IMG/VR virus record: IMGVR_UViG_3300030118_002271
Coordinates: 472 to 32,443 of that record
Source of the DNA: a virus
DNA: 31,972 bases
Direction: 5' to 3' (one strand)
How positions within the stretch are numbered: the first letter of the stretch is position 1; every line of letters starts with the position of its first letter. Made by a program: the position numbers and the translations under genes. Under the pieces are notes generated by a model. That model searched no databases. It was not told the origin of the DNA and saw nothing but the letters and a program-made list of their open reading frames with translations. Shown here one piece after another: positions 1 through 9,200 of this stretch.

Positions 1-55
1 GAGGATTGAGTATATAGTTTGTATCTGGTAGGTTTGGTAAGTATATTTCGTCCAT
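1..55 (-). CDS. partial unknown gene running off the left edge
   Basis: An ATG at 55-53 opens a leftward frame with no stop before the window edge; the 18 visible residues begin MDEIYLPNLPDTNY. Function is not recognisable. It has the same direction as the two - strand genes at 188-455. Its start lies only 3 bp from the start of the + strand membrane gene at 59, so one of the two could be spurious. Confidence 0.35.
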   Translation of the reverse strand, partial: MDEIYLPNLPDTNYILNP

Positions 56-58
56 ATT

Positions 59-187
59 ATGAGAGAAGCTTTTGCTAAAGCCTTAGTGCCTGTAACCATA
101 ATAACTTTTGTAGGAATTATGGCACTAGCTCCTTTGTACGTCACCATGTCTATGATGACAAGGCAGATGCAGCATAAAAATAATTAA
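59..187 (+). CDS. small single-helix membrane protein
   Basis: A 42-residue frame beginning MREAFAKALVPVTIITF with one hydrophobic stretch of about 22 residues (roughly 8-31) and a polar, basic C-terminus (TRQMQHKNN). It was missed by length cut-offs but is well formed, and it ends exactly where the - strand gene at 188 ends. Small one-helix proteins near tail genes in T7-like phages can be holins or inner-membrane accessory proteins; nothing here proves a lysis role. No clear Shine-Dalgarno sequence precedes it. The sequence shows a membrane helix; the holin idea is only a possibility. Confidence 0.5.
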   Translation: MREAFAKALVPVTIITFVGIMALAPLYVTMSMMTRQMQHKNN

Positions 188-364
188 CTATTTACCTTTA
201 GTTTTCATAGCAGCGTTATGTGCTTGAGTAAAAGTTTTACCTTTCAACATAAGCTTTTTCATTTCATCTATATGTTTTTTTGTATGACCATGTGTTTTCT
301 TATGACGAGCTAAAGCGTCAAGCTGTCTTTTTGTTAGTTCTTTTTTTTGTTTTGTTTTTAGCAT
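188..364 (-). CDS. small basic conserved phage protein
   Basis: A 58-residue lysine- and histidine-rich frame beginning MLKTKQKKELTKRQLDALARH and ending with the segment KTFTQAHNAAMKTKGK. I recall similar short proteins (LTKRQ, then H-H-T-K-H, then GK-F-T-AH) from marine phages, where they are small separate genes of unknown function; this is memory, not a search. It overlaps the EF-hand-like gene (318-455) by 47 bp in another frame. The overlap contains an A8 run, so a one-base indel could in principle split one longer gene in two. It ends directly against the + strand gene ending at 187. Confidence 0.6.
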   Translation of the reverse strand: MLKTKQKKELTKRQLDALARHKKTHGHTKKHIDEMKKLMLKGKTFTQAHNAAMKTKGK

Positions 365-455
365 TTTTTTTGTTTCTTAGTTTAGCAAGATCACTACTAT
401 CAATTCTATTGTTTTTATTTTTATCTAATTTTCTTTGTTTAGGAGTAAGTGGCAT
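318..455 (-). CDS. small protein with an EF-hand-like calcium-binding loop
   Basis: A 45-residue frame, MPLTPKQRKLDKNKNNRIDS and onward, ending KKRTNKKTA. Residues 11-22 (DKNKNNRIDSSD) fit an EF-hand loop: acidic or amide residues at loop positions 1, 3, 5, 9 and 12, and Ile at position 8, although the usual Gly at position 6 is Asn. The rest is very lysine-rich. Similar short 'LTxKQxKLDKNKxG' proteins occur in marine phages with unknown function. It is oriented away from the capsid gene at 633 and overlaps the next - strand gene by 47 bp. Calcium binding is inferred from the loop alone. Confidence 0.6.
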   Translation of the reverse strand: MPLTPKQRKLDKNKNNRIDSSDLAKLRNKKNAKNKTKKRTNKKTA

Positions 456-555
456 AACGATTTTTAGTTATATTAACTTTACCTTATATAAGTTTTTGTT
501 ATAATTCAACTAACTTCACTTCCATTTTGACTCTTAGCAGAGTTGATTTGTAAGT

Positions 556-588
556 TAAAAGTGCCAGATACGTCTGATAACACTTTTA
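556..588. promoter_or_regulatory. two-tier hairpin upstream of the capsid gene
   Basis: The outer arms TAAAAGTG (556-563) and CACTTTTA (581-588) enclose an inner CAGA-TACG-TCTG hairpin (565-576). On either strand the stem ends in TTTT, so it could be a weak bidirectional terminator between the divergent units 318-455 and 633 onward, or a leader hairpin of the capsid mRNA. The gap 456-632 shows no other gene. A TTGACT about 18 bp before TAAGTT lies just upstream on the + strand but is too weak to call a promoter. Confidence 0.4.
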
Positions 589-632
589 CGTCATGGATAA
601 GAAGTCTGTAAACCCTTACTATTACTAGAAAA

Positions 633-1619
633 ATGGCTAATGCCACAGTATCAAGGCTAGGACTTGTTAACAATACAGGTACAGACTTTGATGCGTTATT
701 TTTAAAAACGTTTTCGGGAGAAATTCTAACAGCTTTTGCTGAAAATAATATTTTCAACGAAGCAATGCATACCGTTAGATCTATCGCAAGCGGAAAATCA
801 GCACAATTCCCTGTCTTGGGTACAGCTACAGCAGCGTATCATACGGTCGGCACTCCTTTGGTTGGGGCAAACCAAATTAAAGCCAATGAAAAGATCATAA
901 ATATTGATGATCTATTAATATCACAGGCTTTTGTAGCGGACATAGATAGTTTGAAGAACCACTATGACGTTAGACAAACCTATAGTGCGGAGCTTGGAAA
1001 GGCACTTGCCAGAACTTTCGATCAAAACGTAGCGAAGGTAATCGCTAATGCGAGTCGTGCATCTACTACTCTTAGCGGTGGTAATGGCGGTCTAGTGTTA
1101 ACTCTTGCTTCTGGTAATACTGCATCTGCAAACGTTACTGGTGATGAGTTAGCTGCTGCTATTTATGACATTGCTCAGACATTTGACGAAAGAGACATTC
1201 CTACTACAGATAGATTTGTAGTTTTACCACCTGCTGAGTATTACAAACTTGCAGAGTCAGCAACAAGAACAATAGATGTTGACTTTAATCCAGGAGGTAA
1301 CGGTTCTTTTGCATCAGGTAGAGTACAGCAAATTGCTGGTATGCCTGTAATGATGAGTAACAATGTTCCACAGTCAAACGTTGGATCTAACCCATCAGGT
1401 GCAAACAACACATACTCAGGTGACGATAGTAAAACTATTGGACTTGTATTCCATAAATCTGCTGTAGGCACAGTTAAGTTGATGGATATGACAACTGAAA
1501 TCTCAGGTGCAGACTACAACTTAATGTATCAAGGAACATTGATGGTTGCTAAGTATGCTCTCGGTCATGGAATCCTAAGACCAGAAGCAGCAGCAACAAT
1601 TAAATTATCTGCTTCCTAA
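633..1619 (+). CDS. major capsid protein, T7 gp10-like
   Basis: A 328-residue protein starting MANATVSRLGLVNNTGTDFD, followed by LFLKTFSGEILTAF, IASGKSAQFPVLGTA and HYDVRQTYSAELGKALA. This is the typical N-terminal pattern of HK97-fold capsid proteins in T7-like marine podoviruses. It is the shell subunit, assembled around the scaffold into a procapsid attached to the portal. It is the first gene of the + strand virion module and is followed directly by a terminator, as gene 10 is in T7. Portal and scaffold, which normally precede it on the same strand, are instead on the - strand at 19907-22466. No strong Shine-Dalgarno sequence is visible; the start is chosen from the conserved N-terminus. 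Confidence 0.95.
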   Translation: MANATVSRLGLVNNTGTDFDALFLKTFSGEILTAFAENNIFNEAMHTVRSIASGKSAQFPVLGTATAAYHTVGTPLVGANQIKANEKIINIDDLLISQAFVADIDSLKNHYDVRQTYSAELGKALARTFDQNVAKVIANASRASTTLSGGNGGLVLTLASGNTASANVTGDELAAAIYDIAQTFDERDIPTTDRFVVLPPAEYYKLAESATRTIDVDFNPGGNGSFASGRVQQIAGMPVMMSNNVPQSNVGSNPSGANNTYSGDDSKTIGLVFHKSAVGTVKLMDMTTEISGADYNLMYQGTLMVAKYALGHGILRPEAAATIKLSAS

Positions 1620-1631
1620 ATTACTAAAATG

Positions 1632-1662
1632 GGGTATCTTATTACTAGATACCCTTTTTTTT
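1632..1662 (+). terminator. rho-independent-type terminator after the capsid gene
   Basis: A perfect 8-bp stem, GGGTATCT (1632-1639) with AGATACCC (1647-1654), a 7-nt loop and a run of eight T (1655-1662). It lies 13 bp after the capsid stop codon, the same place as T-phi after T7 gene 10, and probably makes capsid mRNA more abundant than tail mRNA. The next gene's ATG follows the T run immediately, so downstream genes rely on read-through. Confidence 0.88.
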
Positions 1663-1761
1663 ATGCCAAAAGGAATAGGTTACGGTAGTTCCAAGACAAA
1701 ACCTAAGTCTAAAAAAAAGAAAACTACTAAGAAAAAGAAAACCACAAAAAGAATGATGTAA
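1663..1761 (+). CDS. very small lysine-rich protein
   Basis: A 32-residue frame: MPKGIGYGSSKTKPKSKKKK, then two short TTKKKK-like blocks, ending RMM. More than a third of the residues are lysine. It starts on the first base after the terminator's T run and stops 2 bp before the next small basic gene. Short GYGSSK-type basic proteins are found near capsid genes in marine phages; function is unknown, and DNA or capsid binding is only a guess from the charge. Confidence 0.55.
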   Translation: MPKGIGYGSSKTKPKSKKKKTTKKKKTTKRMM

Positions 1762-1763
1762 TT

Positions 1764-1919
1764 ATGGCTAAGAAAAAACTTGGTTTATACGCAAACATCC
1801 ACGCAAAAAGAAAGCGTATTAAGGCTGGATCTGGTGAAAGAATGAGAAAGCCAGGTAGTAAAGGTGCTCCTACCGCAGCAAATTTTAGAAGAGCAGCTAA
1901 GACTGCGAAGAAAAGATGA
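1764..1919 (+). CDS. small basic phage protein between capsid and tail genes
   Basis: A 51-residue frame, MAKKKLGLYANIHAKRKRIK onward, with GSGERMRKPGSKGAPTAANF and a basic C-terminus. Its ATGA overlaps the start of the tail tubular A gene (stop 1917-1919, start 1916), suggesting coupled translation. The segments GLYANIHAKRKRI and KPGSKGAPT recur in small proteins of marine phages and are well conserved there as far as I recall. The biochemical role is unknown. It resembles in style the basic 85-residue protein encoded at 19650-19907. Confidence 0.7.
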   Translation: MAKKKLGLYANIHAKRKRIKAGSGERMRKPGSKGAPTAANFRRAAKTAKKR

Positions 1920-2524
1920 CAATAGCAGCTACAACAGAATTAGAAGCTATTAATGTTATGTTAGGTGCGATAGGAGAAGCACCTATTAACTCTCTTACAG
2001 GAACTTTGCCAGTAGATGTAAGAAATGCACAAAGTATTTTAAACGAAGTAAGTAAAGAAGTACAAAGTGAAGGCTGGTCATTTAATTATGAATATGATGT
2101 AGTGCTTACAAAGGATGCTGGAAATAGTGTTGCATTACCTACAAATGTTCTACGTGTAGATGTAAGTGTTGCAAACCATCCTGATATAGATCCTGTACAA
2201 AGAGGATTAAAATTATACGATAGAAAAAATCATACTTTTTCTTTTACAGAAGATTTAAAAGCTGAAATAGTATATTTTATAAAATTTGATGAGTTACCAG
2301 AACCAGCAAGAAGATATATAAATATAAAAGCTGCAAGAATGTTTGTAGATAGAACTATAGGTGATGATGGTTTACGTACTTATACACAACAGGACGAAGT
2401 AAGAGCTAGAGCAGTATTATTAGATAGTGATGCTAGTATTGCAGACCATAATGTTTTAACAGGAGATCCATCAATCTCAGGTAAGTTTGGTACATTTATG
2501 CCACATAAAGCATTAATTAGGTAA
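1916..2524 (+). CDS. tail tubular protein A, T7 gp11-like
   Basis: A 202-residue protein starting MTIAATTELEAINVMLGAIG, with INSLTGTLPVDVRNAQSILN, EVQSEGWSFN and later ARRYINIKAARMFVDRTIG. This matches the gp11 (tail gatekeeper) family, whose twelve copies sit under the portal and join it to the nozzle. Length is close to T7 gp11 (196 residues). It overlaps the preceding small gene by 4 bp and is followed 2 bp later by tail tubular B, the T7 order. It stays in the virion. Confidence 0.93.
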   Translation: MTIAATTELEAINVMLGAIGEAPINSLTGTLPVDVRNAQSILNEVSKEVQSEGWSFNYEYDVVLTKDAGNSVALPTNVLRVDVSVANHPDIDPVQRGLKLYDRKNHTFSFTEDLKAEIVYFIKFDELPEPARRYINIKAARMFVDRTIGDDGLRTYTQQDEVRARAVLLDSDASIADHNVLTGDPSISGKFGTFMPHKALIR

Positions 2525-2526
2525 TT

Positions 2527-4989
2527 ATGGGTGTTGTATCAAGAGCTATACCTACTTTATTAAGAGGTATATCGCAAGCTGCTGATGCTACAAAGCAAGC
2601 GGATCATGCAGACTTACAAGACAATGCAAATAGTAGTCCAGTACAGGGATTAACAAAACGTAGTGGATCACATTTTATTACTGCAATAAGTAATTCAACA
2701 TTAGGAAATGTTCATGTACAAACTATAAATAGAGATACAACAGAAAGATATATAGCAGTATTTAGTAACGGAAATGTAAAAGTCTATGAATTAGATGGTA
2801 CGGAACTTACAGTAAACAAACCAGATGGTACAACATATTTAAATACATCTAATCCTAGAGATCAAATAAAAACTGTTACGATTGCAGATTTCACTTTTGT
2901 TGTAAATACAACTATTACTGCTGCAATGGATAGTGCCTTATCTCCTGGCAACATTACACAGGCTATAGTATTTGTTAATCAAGTTTCAGATAAAACTACA
3001 TATAAGGTAACTGTAAATGGTTCTACAGCGTCACACGATACCTCTTCTGACGATCCATTAAGTACAACAACAGTAGCAACACAATTAAAAAATTCATTAA
3101 ATTCTAGTTTGTCTGGATTTACGATTGCACAAAATGGTGCAGTATTACATATAAAGAAAAATGATGGTAGTGATTTTTCTATAGATGGTAATGACACACA
3201 AGGTAATACACAGCTTACTATTGTAAAAAATTCAGTACAGAGATTTACAGATCTTCCAAGAGTTTCACCACATGGATATGTAGTAGAAGTAAAAGGTGAT
3301 GAAACTACAAATTTTGATAATTATTACGTAAAGTTTGTAGCTAATAACAGTACTGTTGATGGCACGTTAGAAGAAGGCCAATGGGAAGAAACTGTAGAAG
3401 CTGGTATTACATTTAAATATGATTATGCAACAATGCCACACGTTCTTGTAAGACAGGCAGATGGTAACTTTAGATTTGCAAGAGTTGATGGTGATACATA
3501 TACGATAAGTGGTACTGATTTTACTTTACCTAAATGGGGAGAAAGAACTGTAGGAGATTTAGAGTCAGCACCAAACTCTTCTTTTATAGGTACAAAAATA
3601 AACAATGTATTTTTCTTTAGAAACAGATTAGGATTTTTAGCAGATGACAATGTAGTGTTATCAAGAGTTTCAGAGTTTTTTAATTTTTTTCCAGAAACAG
3701 TTATTACAGTAGTAGATTCAGATCCTATAGATGTAGCTGCATCACATACAAAAGTAGCGATATTAAAAAATGCTGTAACAATGGGAGAACAATTAATATT
3801 ATTTTCAGATCAAACTCAATTTGTATTAGCTAGTTCTTCTGATACATTAACTCCAAAAACTGCAAACATTATTGTTGCTACAGAATTTGAAAGTAGTGAT
3901 TTAGTTGCACCTGTTGGTAGTGGTGCATCTATATATTATTTAACTGATAAAGGACAATTTGCAGGTGTAAGAGAATATATAACACAAGAAAAAGCAGCTA
4001 TAAAAGATGCTGCAAACATTACTATTCATGTTCCTAGACTTATACCAGCTAATATATTTAAATTTGCAGTATCAACTAACGAAGATGTTTTAATATTACT
4101 AGGTGCAGATGAGCCTAATAAATTATATGTAAATAGATGGTTGATAGGTGATAACAATAGAAAGATACTTAATTCTTGGTCAACATATACCTTTAATGCA
4201 AACAGAAGTATAAAAAATATAGATTTTATAGGTACAGATTTATTTATTTTATTTGAAGAAGCCAATAAGGTGACGTTAGAAAAAATACCTTTTGAAGCAA
4301 ATTTCAGAGAAAATTTTGCAGAGTTTGAGTTTCATTTAGATCATAAAGTAACAGAAGCCACTACTGGTGTAAGCGTGTCTTATAACTCAGGTACAGATGT
4401 TTCTACATTTACAGTTCCTTATCGTTTAAGAGCAAAGATGACGGTAGTGGGAAGATACTTAAATACAGGAGAAACAAGTACATTTGTAGATACGCAAGGT
4501 AATACAAAAACATTAAAACCAGGACAAGTATTATTAACTTCTAATGCTGTAGATGGATCTACATCAACAATTACTATTAGTGGTGATTATAGAAATAGTA
4601 AATTTATAATAGGTGAATCATATGAAATGCATTATAGATTTAGTCAACAACGTCTTACACAATCAGGTAATAATAATCAGGGAGAAATAATTAGTGGTCG
4701 TTTACAGCTACGTAATTTTTATCTTAAATTTGAAGATACTGGATTTTTTAAAGTAGAAGTTACACCAGAAAATAGAGATACAAGTATTCATAAATTTACA
4801 GGTAGATTTTTAGGTGCTGCATCTAGTTCTATTGGTGACATAAAATTAGAAACAGGTACATTTAGATTTCCTGTTATGAGTAGAGCAGATAGGGTAACTA
4901 TAGATGTGAAAAATGACACGTTTTTACCTACACAATTAGCAAGTGCAGAATACGAAGCACAATTCCACATAAGGAGTAAAAGGATTTAA
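2527..4989 (+). CDS. tail tubular protein B, T7 gp12-like nozzle
   Basis: An 820-residue protein with the characteristic N-terminus VSRAIPTLLRGISQAADATK, then SSPVQGLTKRSG, and central motifs FRNRLGFLADDNVVLSRVSE and ILFSDQTQFVLAS typical of gp12-family nozzle proteins. Six copies normally form the tail nozzle that carries the fibres. T7 gp12 has 794 residues, so the length is ordinary. Residues about 140-235 look like an immunoglobulin- or carbohydrate-binding-type insertion (serine- and threonine-rich, TTYKVTVNGSTAS); that domain guess is weak. The stop codon overlaps the start of the gp13-like gene. Confidence 0.94.
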   Translation: MGVVSRAIPTLLRGISQAADATKQADHADLQDNANSSPVQGLTKRSGSHFITAISNSTLGNVHVQTINRDTTERYIAVFSNGNVKVYELDGTELTVNKPDGTTYLNTSNPRDQIKTVTIADFTFVVNTTITAAMDSALSPGNITQAIVFVNQVSDKTTYKVTVNGSTASHDTSSDDPLSTTTVATQLKNSLNSSLSGFTIAQNGAVLHIKKNDGSDFSIDGNDTQGNTQLTIVKNSVQRFTDLPRVSPHGYVVEVKGDETTNFDNYYVKFVANNSTVDGTLEEGQWEETVEAGITFKYDYATMPHVLVRQADGNFRFARVDGDTYTISGTDFTLPKWGERTVGDLESAPNSSFIGTKINNVFFFRNRLGFLADDNVVLSRVSEFFNFFPETVITVVDSDPIDVAASHTKVAILKNAVTMGEQLILFSDQTQFVLASSSDTLTPKTANIIVATEFESSDLVAPVGSGASIYYLTDKGQFAGVREYITQEKAAIKDAANITIHVPRLIPANIFKFAVSTNEDVLILLGADEPNKLYVNRWLIGDNNRKILNSWSTYTFNANRSIKNIDFIGTDLFILFEEANKVTLEKIPFEANFRENFAEFEFHLDHKVTEATTGVSVSYNSGTDVSTFTVPYRLRAKMTVVGRYLNTGETSTFVDTQGNTKTLKPGQVLLTSNAVDGSTSTITISGDYRNSKFIIGESYEMHYRFSQQRLTQSGNNNQGEIISGRLQLRNFYLKFEDTGFFKVEVTPENRDTSIHKFTGRFLGAASSSIGDIKLETGTFRFPVMSRADRVTIDVKNDTFLPTQLASAEYEAQFHIRSKRI

Positions 4990-5441
4990 TGGGATATTTA
5001 CGTAAATCAAATAATAAAGATTTAGATCATGTAATAAAAAACATGAGAGTGATAGATAAAATAGAAGCTTATTATCAAAGTGGTCAAACACCAGAAGATG
5101 CAGTAGCTTATAGTTATTTATGTAGTAAAATCACAATGACTGTTGCAGGGGATCAAGATCAACCAATGGGATTATGTGGAGTAGCACAAGATAAATGCAT
5201 ATGGTTTGTAGCTACAGAAGAATTATATGCAACAAAAAAATACAGAATACAACTTATTAGAAAAGGTAGAGAATGGGTTAATAGTTTATTAAAAGATCAC
5301 GATTATTTATATAATTATGTTTATAAAGAAAATAAGAGTGCTATTAAATGGTTGAGATCTATGAATTTTAATTTTATTAATTTACATGAAAATTATGGAC
5401 ATAAACAACAACCGTTTTATGAATTTATGAGGATCGTATAA
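4989..5441 (+). CDS. T7 gp13-like virion protein with acyltransferase-type fold
   Basis: A 150-residue protein with DLDHVIKNMRVIDKIEAYYQ, PMGLCGVAQDKCIWFVATEEL, a long helix KKYRIQLIRKGREWVNSLLK and AIKWLRSMNFNFI. This layout fits the gp13/DUF2833 family, related to GNAT acetyltransferases; the usual 'IKWLxSxGF' ending of the fold is visible. In T7 gp13 is an internal virion protein needed for proper assembly, and enzymatic activity has not been shown there. It sits between nozzle and gp14-like genes with 1-bp overlaps at both ends, the T7 position. Confidence 0.82.
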   Translation: MGYLRKSNNKDLDHVIKNMRVIDKIEAYYQSGQTPEDAVAYSYLCSKITMTVAGDQDQPMGLCGVAQDKCIWFVATEELYATKKYRIQLIRKGREWVNSLLKDHDYLYNYVYKENKSAIKWLRSMNFNFINLHENYGHKQQPFYEFMRIV

Positions 5442-6208
5442 TGTGTATTTTTGCTGCTCCTTTAGCTGCGGGTGCTGCGGGTGCTGGTGCTGGACTTAGT
5501 TTCGGTGCTGCTGCTGCATTACCATCTTTAGGTGCTGCTGCTGCAATTCCTACATTAGCTGCTCCTGGTTTATTTACTGCTGCGAGTGCAATTCCATTAG
5601 CAAGTACTTTTGCTTTACCAGCTTTAGGTGTTGCAAGTAGTAGTTTTTTAGGGTTAGGTGCTGCTGCAAAGCCATTTTTAGGCAGACAAGTATTAAATTT
5701 AGGTACAAATTTATTAAAAGGTTTTGCACAAAGAAGAGCACTAAACGCACAGGCACAGTACGCATATGAAGCTGCTAGAAAAGGTGCTATAGCTGCTGAC
5801 TTGGCATTTCAAAGAGAGGTAGAAGCTACAGCAGCAAGGTTAAAAGAAGAAAGGGCTTCTGCTGCACAAGAAAAACTTACAGCTACTATAAAAGGACTTA
5901 AAGCAAAGGCAACTATAAGAGCAACAGAAAGAGCAGGTCTTACAATAGATTTACTATTACAAGATGCAGAGAATCAAGCTGCTAACTTAAGGGAAGCAAT
6001 ATCACAAACTATGGAATCACAAACTAATCAATATTCTAGGGATGTACAAGCATTAGAAGCAAAGAGAGATAGTAGATTTAATCAACAAGAAGATATACAA
6101 AATCAAGCATATGTAAATGCACAGAAAGCACCTACACTATTAGATACGGTTGCACAAACAACTAATCAAGGACTACAAGATTACACAACCCTACGACTTT
6201 TAGCATGA
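5441..6208 (+). CDS. internal virion protein, T7 gp14-like
   Basis: A 255-residue protein in two parts. Residues 1-85 are Ala/Gly/Leu-rich and strongly hydrophobic (MCIFAAPLAAGAAGAGAGLS onward), and residues about 90-230 are predicted helical or coiled coil, rich in Ala, Glu, Lys and Gln. T7 gp14 is the ejected protein that forms the outer-membrane pore at the start of DNA entry, and the hydrophobic N-terminus fits that role. The assignment rests on composition and position between gp13-like and gp15-like genes; residue conservation is low. It overlaps the next gene by 4 bp. Confidence 0.8.
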   Translation: MCIFAAPLAAGAAGAGAGLSFGAAAALPSLGAAAAIPTLAAPGLFTAASAIPLASTFALPALGVASSSFLGLGAAAKPFLGRQVLNLGTNLLKGFAQRRALNAQAQYAYEAARKGAIAADLAFQREVEATAARLKEERASAAQEKLTATIKGLKAKATIRATERAGLTIDLLLQDAENQAANLREAISQTMESQTNQYSRDVQALEAKRDSRFNQQEDIQNQAYVNAQKAPTLLDTVAQTTNQGLQDYTTLRLLA

Positions 6209-9200
6209 CCGACTCTTACATAGGAACAGAATTTAAACCTGCTGCAAGGCCAAGAGACACCTTTGTAACTCAAAGTAGGATTGCACCAGTTAATACACAA
6301 GATGCTATAGGTCAATTAGCTAGTGCATTATCAACAATAAATCCTGGATTAAATAAACTAATAGAGCAAAATATAAAAGAAAAAATTGCAGAAGATCAGG
6401 CAGAAGGACAAAGGCAAGCTATAGAAGAAGTTGTAGATAGTGGTGGATTTTTAAATGTTGTAGATAATTACAGAAAGAAAAATGGTGATGTAGCTGCTAA
6501 TAATTTGATTGGTGGAAGTATGTTTATACAAGGTCAATATGAAAGAACAAAAGCAAAGTTAGGAGAGCAGTCATTAAAAAATGCATTAGATAATGGATAT
6601 ACAAACACTTTATTACCCTATGTAGATCCAGAAACAGGAGAGACAAAAGAAAAACCTATAAATGCTTTTGCTCCTAATGATCCTGTTGTACAGGCTTGGA
6701 GGGATGGCATAGTTAAAAAACATACAGATAAGTTAGGTGATGTAAGACCATCATTTCTTAATAAGCATTTTTATCCAAAGATGCAAGAACACGTTTTTAA
6801 TAATGCAAATCATCATATAAAAGAGCATAGAAAATATAACATTACAAGAATACAAACACAGTCAACACAAGTAGTTACATCATTTGCAGCAACATATTCT
6901 AAATATAGAGGTATAGAACCTTATACAGCAGCAGAATTAGAACAAATAGAAAATGGTAGTTTTGAAGGTGAAGTAGATCCTAATCGTAAGTCATATGCAG
7001 AGTCATTACAGTTAGTACAAGGTTATGCAGAAGGACTAAGAAATTTAGGTCTTACAGGAGATAACGCAAGAAAAACATTTGATATATTATCTAAATCTAT
7101 TATTAATAATGCAAAAATATTAGCTGCTAGTGGTAATCCAGCAGATCAACAAGTAGCAAGAGATTTTCCTGTTGTAATGGCAAGCCTTATAAGGTATGGA
7201 AATGATGGTGGTACTTTAATAAACCATCCAGAATTTAAAGAAGAGTATGCAAAATTTCAATACAACTTTGATGACCAGGCAAGAAAAAGAATAGAAGGCA
7301 GACAAAAGCTAGGTAATACCTTTGCTAATCAAGAGTTCGATAAAGACATGAGAAATATATGGTATAAGACAGAAGAGGTAAATGGAAAAACAGTTGTAAC
7401 TACTAGGTCACGACAAGAAGTACAACAAGAATTTATGAAACTACAAACAAAATATAGAACTATTATTGATAAAGTAAACGAAAGAGGTTATGCCGATAAT
7501 ATAGAACTAAAAACAGATTTAGAAAAACTTAAAAGTTATATGAAGTATGGTTACGGAGCAGAAGATACAACTCTTTTACTTCAACTCTTAGGAGAAATAC
7601 AAGCAAACCATCCTACATTAGATGATAAAGCATATAAAATGATAGATCTAGTACGAGAAGATATAGCAAAACATGAAACTATTGCAGACAGGATAGAAGA
7701 TACAAGGACAGAAATATATAAAATCACTAACCCTTATTTTGGTATTTTAGGTTTTGGTCAATATGGCAAAAATTTTAGTCAACAACGTCTTAATAAATTT
7801 ACTATTGAGACAGATAAATTAATTAGACAATACTACAATAGTCGGTTAAAAGTTAAAGAAGATAATCAGGGTTTATATTTTTACGGACATGATGCAGTTG
7901 ATTTTGATACTTTTAAACAAAATATAATAGTATCAGCACAAGTAGCGACAGGGAATATTACATTAGCAGAAGCGTTAGAAGATAATCCTAATTTTGTATA
8001 TATGTATGATGTCACTAAAATATCACCTCAAGCTAATTTTGCTACAACAAATGAGAAAGGAATACTTAGTGTTGTTAGACCAGGAGAAGAGGATAAACGA
8101 ACAAGAGTACCAGAATTTACAGGAGTAGGATCTAATACTATTAGAGATCAAAATACAGCTAATATTGCAGCAGAAAGAGGTCTTACATTAAATCCAGAAG
8201 CAAGTCAAAAAGAAGGTAGAGCAGTATTTGATAATCAAACAAGAACAAACAACAATACAGATGGTGTATTTAATGATGGATTAAGTACTGAAATAGAAAA
8301 TGACAATAGTGAAATTAATAATGTTGTTAATAATGGAGAGAATGTAGAAGAAGAAACTAATTTAGATGTAGAAGTAGAACCAGTAGATACAAATAAAGCG
8401 AATAGGGTGTCTGGTGCAGTATTGAAGAAACTGATAGATAGTAATGTTGTTACATTTAGTGCTGGTAGTTATGTAGATGATGACGGTTTCGTATATATAC
8501 CAAATGAACCTATAACAGTAGAAACAAAAGTAGGAAACAAACCATTAATAGAAAATAATAAAAATGTATTTGAACAAGATCCTATAGATGAAGGTGGTTA
8601 TGTAAAGAGTATTTCACCGTCAGTATTTGAAAGATTACAACAACAAAATCTTATAAAGACTGTAGAAAAAGATGGTAATACTTTATATGAAAATGTAATG
8701 TCAGGTGAGTTGTATCAGGTACGAGGTGAATTACAAAACCAAAATATTAAAAGCGATATACCTGACGAAGTAAAAACAGCACCAGGTTTTGATGTAAATG
8801 CTATACAAAACAAATCGCAAGTAGAACCTTCAGTAGCGAGTCCTATTACACAGGAAGATATAGATAGAGAAAAAAGAAGAGATTTATACGATAGTAAATC
8901 AATAAAATATACTGTTAAATCAGGAGATAATTTATCTGTAATAGGTAATAGATATAATGTTACAGCAGAACAAATTATGGATAGAAATAATTTAACAACA
9001 GATGTTATACAACCAAATCAAATACTAGAAATACCATATAATCCTGTTAATGAAAAATTTGATTTTAAATCAAAAAACATTAAAAAATTTGAAGATTTTG
9101 GAGGTTTAGCAAAATTGATTAGAGGAGGTGAAAGTAGCAATAGATATAATGTAGTTAATGATGGCACTACTGAATCAGCAAGGATAATTAATAACCTAGA

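Noticed and set aside
280-504. A 74-residue + strand frame rich in Phe and Leu, looking like a membrane protein
   Set aside because: It is the complement of two lysine-rich - strand genes (188-364 and 318-455); AAA/AAG runs read backward give Phe and Leu.
506-757. An 83-residue - strand frame reaching into the capsid gene
   Set aside because: It is antisense to the conserved capsid N-terminus and has no recognisable family.
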